A stretch of 64,000 bases of DNA from Anisodus tanguticus. Taxonomy: Eukaryota; Streptophyta; Magnoliopsida; Solanales; Solanaceae. Both the position numbers and the translations under genes were made by a program. The stretch lies in assembly GCA_034509755.1 (NCBI GenBank), contig CM067552.1, positions 25,047,821-25,111,820 of the forward strand, in the 5' to 3' direction. Positions within the stretch are counted from its first letter, which is position 1. Each line of letters opens with the position of its first letter. The notes under the pieces were generated by a model. It saw only the letters and a program-made list of their open reading frames with translations. It had not been told where the DNA came from and did no database searches. Of this stretch, positions 55,801-64,000 are shown one piece after another.

Positions 55801-58436
55801 ATTTTTTGCCTCAATATATTAGGCACCTATACATTTTTATGTAAATATTTTTTGAGAAAAAACCTATTAGTCAATCATAATTGAACGCCACTATTTTATA
55901 TTTTGAATATTCATGAAATGACCAGCTCATTTATACTTGTACATTTAAATCAAGAGGATTTGTTATATCATTGAAAACTAAAGGAGATATTGTTTTTTCA
56001 ATCACGAAAAATTAAAGGGCGGTGGAGTTTTACACTTTGGAAAGTAAGTTTTTCGGTCTCGAAAAGTATAAAATGTGCTTCTAAAAGATCAATCTATAAA
56101 CTTTTTAGAAAAAATCTTAAGAGCCCGTTTGGTTTGAAATCGGGATAGTATTATAATTTCAAATTTAAAATTATGATTATAACCTAAATAACATATCCCG
56201 ACTTTTATATGAGATAAAATATCTAAATTATAATTTTTAATTTCAATACTTGATTTTAGGTAATGTTTATCCGTAAAACGGTACGGTTGGATTTGTATAC
56301 GTGGTCAAGGGCACGTAGGTCTCAAGTGACTTATTTGGCAAAAAGTGTTAGATAATATACAATGCAAATAAGTAATAATAAGACAAAGTTAAGAGATAAT
56401 TAGTCTGAGCTTGCTATAAGCTTCTTGGCAAAGCTTCCGAGTAGTATATCTGACTAGTATGAAAGCACCAATATTGAGAATAATATTGATAAGAGTATTG
56501 TAATAGCTTTCATATGATTATTTCACAATAGGATAATGTGTCCTATTTATACTCGAGCTCATGGATACATACCACACGATATATGCTCCAACTAGAGTGA
56601 ATAAAAGTAACAATTCCAATTGTATATATTATTTATAGGTGATATTATATTTCAAAATTTGGAAAAGTACATAAAATATCAACTTAAAGGAGTTTTTTTT
56701 ATAATTTCATGCAAAAGAGAAATGATTTTTTGCCTCAATATATTAGGCACCTATTCATTTTTATGTAAATATTTTTTGAGAAAAAACCCTATTAGTCAAT
56801 CATAATTGAACGCCACTATTTTATATTTTGAATATTCATGAAATGACCAGCTCATTTATACTTGTACATTTAAATCAAGAGGATTTGTTATATCATTGAA
56901 AACTAAAGGAGATATTGTTTTTTCAATCACGAAAAATTAAAGGGCGAGTGGAGTTTTACACTTTGGAAAGTAAGTTTTTCGGTCTCGAAAAGTATAAAAT
57001 GTGCTTCTAAAAGATCAATCTATAAACTTTTTAGAAAAAATCTTAAGAGCCCGTTTGGTTTGAAATCGGGATAGTATTATAATTTCAAATTTAAAATTAT
57101 GATTATAACCTAAATAACATATCCCGACTTTTATATGAGATAAAATATCTAAATTATAATTTTTAATTTCAATACGATTTTAGGTAATGTTTATCCGTAA
57201 AACGGTACGGTTGGATTTGTATACGTGGTCAAGGGCACGTAGGTCTCAAGTGACTTATTTGGCAAAAAGTGTTAGATAATATACAATGCAAATAAGTAAT
57301 AATAAGACAAAGTTAAGAGATAATTAGTCGAGCTTGCTATAAGCTTCTTGGCAAAGCTTCCGAGTAGTATATATCGACTAGTATGAAAGCACCAATATTG
57401 AGAATAATATTGATAAGAGTATTGTAATAGCTTTCATATGATTATTTCACAATAGGATAATGTGTCCTATTTATACTCGAGCTCATGGATACATACCACA
57501 CGATATATGCTCCAACTAGAGTGAATAAAAGTAACAATTCCAATTGTATATATTATTTATAGGTGATATTATATTTCAAAATTTGGAAAAGTACATAAAA
57601 TATCAACTTAAAGGAGTTTTTTTTATAATTTCATGCAAAAGAGAAATGATTTTTTGCCTCAATATATTAGGCACCTATTCATTTTTATGTAAATATTTTT
57701 TGAGAAAAAACCCTATTAGTCAATCATAATTGAACGCCACTATTTTATATTTTGAATATTCATGAAATGACCAGCTCATTTATACTTGTACATTTAAATC
57801 AAGAGGATTTGTTATATCATTGAAAACTAAAGGAGATATTGTTTTTTCAATCACGAAAAATTAAAGGGCGGTGGAGTTTTACACTTTGGAAAGTAAGTTT
57901 TTCGGTCTACGAAAAGTATAAAATGTGCTTCTAAAAGATCAATCTATAAACTTTTTAGAAAAAATCTTAAGAGCCCGTTTGGTTTGAAATCGGGATAGTA
58001 TTATAATTTCAAATTTAAAATTATGATTATAACCTAAATAACATATCCCGACTTTTATATGAGATAAAATATCTAAATTATAATTTTTAATTTCAATACT
58101 TGATTTTTTTAGGTAATGTTTATCCGTAAAAAAACGATACGGTTGGATTTGTATACGTGGTCAAGGGCACGTAGGTCTCAAGTGACTTATTTGGCAAAAA
58201 GTGTTAGATAATATACAATGCAAATAAGTAATAATAAGACAAAGTTAAGAGATAATTAGTCGAGCTTGCTATAAGCTTCTTGGCAAAGCTTCCGAGTAGT
58301 ATATCGACTAGTATGAAAGCACCAATATTGAGAATAATATTGATAAGAGTATTGTAATAGCTTTCATATGATTATTTCACAATAGGATAATGTGTCCTAT
58401 TTATACTCGAGCTCATGGATACATACCACACGATAT

Positions 58437-59358
58437 ATGCTCCAACTAGAGTGAATGAAAGTAACAATTCCAATTGTATATATTATTTATAGGTGATATT
58501 ATATTTCAAAATTTGGAAAAGTACATAAAATATCAACTTAAAGGAGTTTTTTTTATAATTTCATGCAAAAGAGAAATGATTTTTTGCCTCAATATATTAG
58601 GCACCTATTCATTTTTATGTAAATATTTTTTGAGAAAAAATCCTATTAGTCAATCATAATTGAATGCCACTATTTTATATTTTGAATATTCATGAAATGA
58701 CCAGCTCATTTATACTTGTACATTTAAATCAAGAGGATTTGTTATATCATTGAAAACTAAAGGAGATATTGTTTTTTCAATCACGAAAAATTAAAGGGCG
58801 GGTGGAGTTTTACACTGGAAAGTAAGTTTTTCAGTCTCTGAAAGGTATAAAATGTGCTTCTAAAAGATCAATCTATAATCTTTTTAGAAAAAATCTTAAG
58901 AGCCCGTTTGGTTTGAAATCGGGATAGTATTATAATTTCAAATTTAAAATTATGATTATAACCTAAATAACATATCCCGACTTTTATATGAGATAAAATA
59001 TCTAAATTATAATTTTTAATTTCAATACTGATTTTAGGTAATGTTTATCCGTAAAACGGTACGGTTGGATTTGTATACGTGGTCAAGGGCACGTAGGTCT
59101 CAAGTGACTATTTGGCAAAAAGTGTTAGATAATATACAATGCAAATAAGTAATAATAAGACAAAGTTAAGAGATAATTAGTACGAGCTTGCTATAAGCTT
59201 CTTGGCAAAGCTTCCGAGTAGTATATCGACTAGTATGAAAGCACCAATATTGAGAATAATATTGATAAGAGTATTGTAATAGCTTTCATATGATTATTTC
59301 ACAATAGGATAATGTGTCCTATTTATACTCGAGCTCATGGATACATACCACACGATAT
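58437..59358 (+). repeat. Unit 63, interior copy with unusually many point substitutions
   Basis: Private substitutions include A to G at 58457, C to T at 58641, C to T at 58665 (an ACG to ATG change), A to G at 58844 and A to T at 58879. It also has a lost T near 59109 and TACGAGC near 59181. These fall outside the usual variable sites, so this copy looks as if it has escaped homogenisation. The preceding unit 62 (930 bp, the longest) has an expanded GATTTTTTTAGG near 58103 and a longer A run at about 58128-58134. Confidence 0.75.
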
Positions 59359-62300
59359 ATGCTCCAACTAGAGTGAATAAAAGTAACAATTCCAATTGTA
59401 TATATTATTTATAGGTGATATTATATTTCAAAATTTGGAAAAGTACATAAAATATCAACTTAAAGGAGTTTTTTTTATAATTTCATGCAAAAGAGAAATG
59501 ATTTTTTGCCTCAATATATTAGGCACCTATTCATTTTTATGTAAATATTTTTTGAGAAAAAACCCTATTAGTCAATCATAATTGAACGCCACTATTTTAT
59601 ATTTTGAATATTCATGAAATGACCAGCTCATTTATACTTGTACATTTAAATCAAGAGGATTTGTTATATCATTGAAAACTAAAGGAGATATTGTTTTTTC
59701 AATCACGAAAAATTAAAGGGCATGTGGAGTTTTACACTTTGGAAAGTAAGTTTTTCGGTCTCGAAAAGTATAAAATGTGCTTCTAAAAGATCAATCTATA
59801 AACTTTTTAGAAAAAATCTTAAGAGCCCGTTTGGTTTGAAATCGGGATAGTATTATAATTTCAAATTTAAAATTATGATTATAACCTAAATAACATATCC
59901 CGACTTTTATATGAGATAAAATATCTAAATTATAATTTTTAATTTCAATACGATTTTAGGTAATGTTTATCAAAAAACGGTACGGTTGGATTTGTATACG
60001 TGGTCAAGGGCACGTAGGTCTCAAGTGACTTATTTGGCAAAAAGTGTTAGATAATATACAATGCAAATAAGTAATAATAAGACAAAGTTAAGAGATAATT
60101 AGTCGGAGCTTGCTATAAGCTTCTTGGCAAAGCTTCCGAGTAGTATATCGACTAGTATGAAAGCACCAATATTGAGAATAATATTGATAAGAGTATTGTA
60201 ATAGCTTTCATATGATTATTTCACAATAGGATAATGTGTCCTATTTATACTCGAGCTCATGGATACATACCACACGATATATGCTCCAACTAGAGTGAAT
60301 AAAAGTAACAATTCCAATTGTATATATTATTTATAGGTGATATTATATTTCAAAATTTGGAAAAGTACATAAAATATCAACTTAAAGGAGTTTTTTTTAT
60401 AATTTCATGCAAAAGAGAAATGATTTTTTGCCTCAATATATTAGGCACCTATTCATTTTTATGTAAATATTTTTTGAGAAAAAACCCTATTAGTCAATCA
60501 TAATTGAACGCCACTATTTTATATTTTGAATATTCATGAAATGACCAGCTCATTTATACTTGTACATTTAAATCAAGAGGATTTGTTATATCATTGAAAA
60601 CTAAGAGATATTGTTTTTTCAATCACGAAAAATTAAAGGGCGGTGGAGTTTTACCTTTGGAAAGTAAGTTTTTCGAGTCTCTGAAAAAGTATAAAATGTG
60701 CTTCTAAAAGATCAATCTATAAACTTTTTAGAAAAAATCTTAAGAGCCCGTTTGGTTTGAAATCGGGATAGTATTATAATTTCAAATTTAAAATTATGAT
60801 TATAACCTAAATAACATATCCCGACTTTTATATGAGATAAAATATCTAAATTATAATTTTTAATTTCAATACGATTTTAGGTAATGTTTATCAAGTAAAA
60901 CGGTACGGTTGGGATTTGTATACGTGGTCAAGGGCACGTAGGTCTCAAGTGACTTATTTGGCAAAAAGTGTTAGATAATATACAATGCAAATAAGTAATA
61001 ATAAGACAAAGTTAAGAGATAATTAGTCGAGCTTGCTATAAGCTTCTTGGCAAAGCTTCCGAGTAGTATATCGACTAGTATGAAAGCACCAATATTGAGA
61101 ATAATATTGATAAGAGTATTGTAATAGCTTTCATATGATTATTTCACAATAGGATAATGTGTCCTATTTATACTCGAGCTCATGGATACATACCACACGA
61201 TATATGCTCCAACTAGAGTGAATAAAAGTAACAATTCCAATTGTATATATTATTTATAGGTGATATTATATTTCAAAATTTGGAAAAGTACATAAAATAT
61301 CAACTTAAAGGAGTTTTTTTTATAATTTCATGCAAAAGAGAAATGATTTTTTGCCTCAATATATTAGGCACCTATTCATTTTTATGTAAATATTTTTTGA
61401 GAAAAAACCCTATTAGTCAATCATAATTGAACGCCACTATTTTATATTTTGAATATTCATGAAATGACCAGCTCATTTATACTTGTACATTTAAATCAAG
61501 AGGATTTGTTATATCATTGAAAACTAAAGGAGATATTGTTTTTTCAATCACGAAAAATTAAAGGGCGGGTGGAGTTTTACCTTTGGAAAGTAAGTTTTTC
61601 GAGTCTCTGAAAAAAGTATAAAATGTGCTTCTAAAAGATCAATCTATAAACTTTTTAGAAAAAATCTTAAGAGCCCGTTTGGTTTGAAATCGGGATAGTA
61701 TTATAATTTCAAATTTAAAATTATGATTATAACCTAAATAACATATCCGACTTTTATATGAGATAAAATATCTAAATTATAATTTTTAATTTCAATACGA
61801 TTTTAGGTAATGTTTATCAAGTAAAAAACGGTACGGTTGGATTTGTATACGTGGTCAAGGGCACGTAGGTCTCAAGTGACTTATTTGGCAAAAAGTGTTA
61901 GATAATATACAATGCAAATAAGTAATAATAAGACAAAGTTAAGAGATAATTAGTCGAGCTTGCTATAAGCTTCTTGGCAAAGCTTCCGAGTAGTATATCT
62001 GACTAGTATGAAAGCACCAATATTGAGAATAATATTGATAAGAGTATTGTAATAGCTTTCATATGATTATTTCACAATAGGATAATGTGTCCTATTTATA
62101 CTCGAGCTCATGGATACATACCACACGATATATGCTCCAACTAGAGTGAATAAAAGTAACAATTCCAATTGTATATATTATTTATAGGTGATATTATATT
62201 TCAAAATTTGGAAAAGTACATAAAATATCAACTTAAAGGAGTTTTTTTATAATTTCATGCAAAAGAGAAATGATTTTTTGCCTCAATATATTAGGCACCT

Positions 62301-64000
62301 ATTCATTTTTATGTAAATATTTTTTGAGAAAAAACCCTATTAGTCAATCATAATTGAACGCCACTATTTTATATTTTGAATATTCATGAAATGACCAGCT
62401 CATTTATACTTGTACATTTAAATCAAGAGGATTTGTTATATCATTGAAAACTAAAGGAGATATTGTTTTTTCAATCACGAAAAATTAAAGGGCAGGTGGA
62501 GTTTTACACTTGGAAAGTAAGTTTTTCGGTCTACGAAAAGTATAAAATGTGCTTCTAAAAGATCAATCTATAAACTTTTTAGAAAAAATCTTAAGAGCCC
62601 GTTTGGTTTGAAATCGGGATAGTATTATAATTTCAAATTTAAAATTATGATTATAACCTAAATAACATATCCCGACTTTTATATGAGATAAAATATCTAA
62701 ATTATAATTTTTAATTTCAATACGATTTTAGGTAATGTTTATCAAGTAAAACGGTACGGTTGGATTTGTATACGTGGTCAAGGGCACGTAGGTCTCAAGT
62801 GACTTATTTGGCAAAAAGTGTTAGATAATATACAATGCAAATAAGTAATAATAAGACAAAGTTAAGAGATAATTAGTCGAGCTTGCTATAAGCTTCTTGG
62901 CAAAGCTTCCGAGTAGTATATATATCGACTAGTATGAAAGCACCAATATTGAGAATAATATTGATAAGAGTATTGTAATAGCTTTCATATGATTATTTCA
63001 CAATAGGATAATGTGTCCTATTTATACTCGAGCTCATGGATACATACCACACGATATATGCTCCAACTAGAGTGAATAAAAGTAACAATTCCAATTGTAT
63101 ATATTATTTATAGGTGATATTATATTTCAAAATTTGGAAAAGTACATAAAATATCAACTTAAAGGAGTTTTTTTTATAATTTCATGCAAAAGAGAAATGA
63201 TTTTTTGCCTCAATATATTAGGCACCTATTCATTTTTATGTAAATATTTTTTGAGAAAAAACCCTATTAGTCAATCATAATTGAACGCCACTATTTTATA
63301 TTTTGAATATTCATGAAATGACCAGCTCATTTATACTTGTACATTTAAATCAAGAGGATTTGTTATATCATTGAAAACTAAAGGAGATATTGTTTTTTCA
63401 ATCACGAAAAATTAAAGGGCGGGTGGAGTTTTACCTTTGGAAAGTAAGTTTTTCGGTCTCGAAAAGTATAAAATGTGCTTCTAAAAGATCAATCTATAAA
63501 CTTTTTAGAAAAAATCTTAAGAGCCCGTTTGGTTTGAAATCGGGATAGTATTATAATTTCAAATTTAAAATTATGATTATAACCTAAATAACATATCCCG
63601 ACTTTTATATGAGATAAAATATCTAAATTATAATTTTTAATTTCAATACGATTTTAGGTAATGTTTATCCGTAAAACGATACTGTTGGATTAGTATACGT
63701 GGTCAAGGGCACGTAGGTCTCAAGTGACTTATTTGGCAAAAAGTGTTAGATAATATACAATGCAAATAAGTAATAATAAGACAAAGTTAAGAGATAATTA
63801 GTCTGAGCTTGCTATAAGCTTCTTGGAAAAGCTTCCGAGTAGTATATCTGACTAGTATGAAAGCACCAATATTGAGAATAATATTGATAAGAGTATTGTA
63901 ATAGCTTTCATATGATTATTTCACAATAGGATAATGTGTCCTATTTATACTCGAGCTCATGGATACATACCACACGATATATGCTCCAACTAGAGTGAAT

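Larger units (their letters stand above)
1155..64000 (+). repeat. Giant satellite array: 68 full tandem copies of a ~924 bp monomer
   Basis: The same sequence recurs head to tail from 1155 to the right edge, always in the same orientation. Taking ATGCTC(C/T)AACTAGAG as the phase, units 1-68 start at 1155, 2077, 3000, 3924, 4847, 5770, 6694, 7618, 8541, 9464, 10390, 11314, 12240, 13162, 14090, 15016, 15940, 16860, 17783, 18706, 19632, 20556, 21481, 22406, 23327, 24251, 25174, 26098, 27021, 27947, 28868, 29790, 30712, 31636, 32564, 33488, 34411, 35335, 36260, 37182, 38108, 39035, 39954, 40877, 41806, 42731, 43657, 44579, 45504, 46429, 47352, 48272, 49196, 50119, 51041, 51961, 52884, 53809, 54736, 55659, 56583, 57507, 58437, 59359, 60281, 61204, 62132 and 63058; a 69th starts at 63981. 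Lengths are 919-930 bp. Copies differ mainly by small indels and substitutions at about ten short sites. No unit is inverted, interrupted by an insertion or grossly truncated. Nothing in the unit identifies it as rDNA spacer, an LTR element or a gene cluster. A centromeric or heterochromatic satellite is inferred from size and homogeneity only. Confidence 0.98.
43657..64000 (+). repeat. Array block 3 (units 47-68): GTAGGTCTC with CATGGATAC
   Basis: Every unit reads CATGGATAC and ACGTAGGTCTC. From unit 53 (49196) to the end most copies read GGGCGGTGG or GGGCGGGTGG where the left side mostly reads GGGCAGGTGG; units 64 and 67 are exceptions. Short forms of the CCGA/CTGA sites (ATCGACT, GTCGAGC, TACGATT) become frequent. 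Units 58, 59, 62 and 67 share GTCTACGAAAAG, and units 59, 65, 66 and 68 share TTTTACCTTTGG with a lost AC. Such local sharing of rare variants is expected when neighbouring copies are amplified together. Confidence 0.8.

Noticed and set aside
1155..64000. CRISPR array
   Set aside because: The period is ~924 bp with no alternation of short repeats and unique spacers, and no cas genes are present.
1155..64000. Tandem LTR retrotransposon or pararetroviral copies
   Set aside because: There is no tRNA primer-binding site such as TGGTATCAGAGC, no polypurine tract beside a TG...CA boundary, and no gag, protease or reverse transcriptase frame. An LTR-derived piece could still lie within the monomer (TGTTAGATAATA onward, about 3687), but this is not shown.
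1155..64000. rDNA intergenic spacer or 5S array
   Set aside because: No rRNA sequence is recognisable in the monomer, and no promoter or terminator of that type is visible.
1155..64000. Assembler looping artefact
   Set aside because: Many units have distinct private changes outside error-prone runs (units 12, 25, 28, 47, 56 and 63), so most copies look physically separate. The exact copy number still cannot be verified from sequence alone.

Overview
The window is almost entirely one giant satellite array. About 1.15 kb of low-complexity, AT-rich flank (1-1154) is followed by 68 complete head-to-tail copies of a monomer of about 924 bp (1155-63980), plus the first 20 bases of a 69th copy at the right edge. 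The array runs off the window, so its true length is unknown. Copies are 919-930 bp long (mean 62,826/68 = 923.9 bp), all in the same orientation, and nearly identical over most of their length. I see no convincing protein-coding gene, rRNA, tRNA, CRISPR array or intact transposon.

The organism is most likely a plant (nuclear genome), although nothing proves this. The DNA is very AT-rich. Each monomer contains a stretch opening with GAGCCCGTTTGGTTTG, which resembles the ends of many plant hAT-like miniature elements. The flank also has degenerate phrases resembling plant dispersed repeats. Kilobase-scale satellites of this kind are known from plant centromeres and pericentromeres, for example in potato relatives, so a centromeric or heterochromatic block is the natural guess. 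The first six bases are a HindIII site, which would fit the end of a HindIII-cloned insert.

Layout by region. Positions 1-1154 are flank without a recognisable gene. Position 1155 is a sharp left edge of the array, and unit 1 is visibly more diverged than the interior units. Units 1-20 (1155-19631) form a block marked by a T at one diagnostic site, with unit 3 the exception. Units 21-37 (19632-35334) carry G at that site and C at a second site. Units 38-46 (35335-43656) are a mosaic at the second site. Units 47-68 (43657-64000) carry T at the second site, and from unit 53 on (from 49196) most also show GGGCGG-type variants at a third site.

Inside each monomer, from its start: a poly-T tract near +110; a hypervariable patch near +360 to +410; a possible MITE-like or CENP-B-box-like AT-rich segment near +465 to +630; a GC-richer variable patch near +610 to +640; a HindIII doublet near +755 to +775; and a cluster of nested perfect inverted repeats at +799 to +888 just upstream of overlapping XhoI and SacI sites. 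Nothing suggests the parts act as genes. The interest lies in how the array evolves and in the fact that variation is confined to a few short sites.
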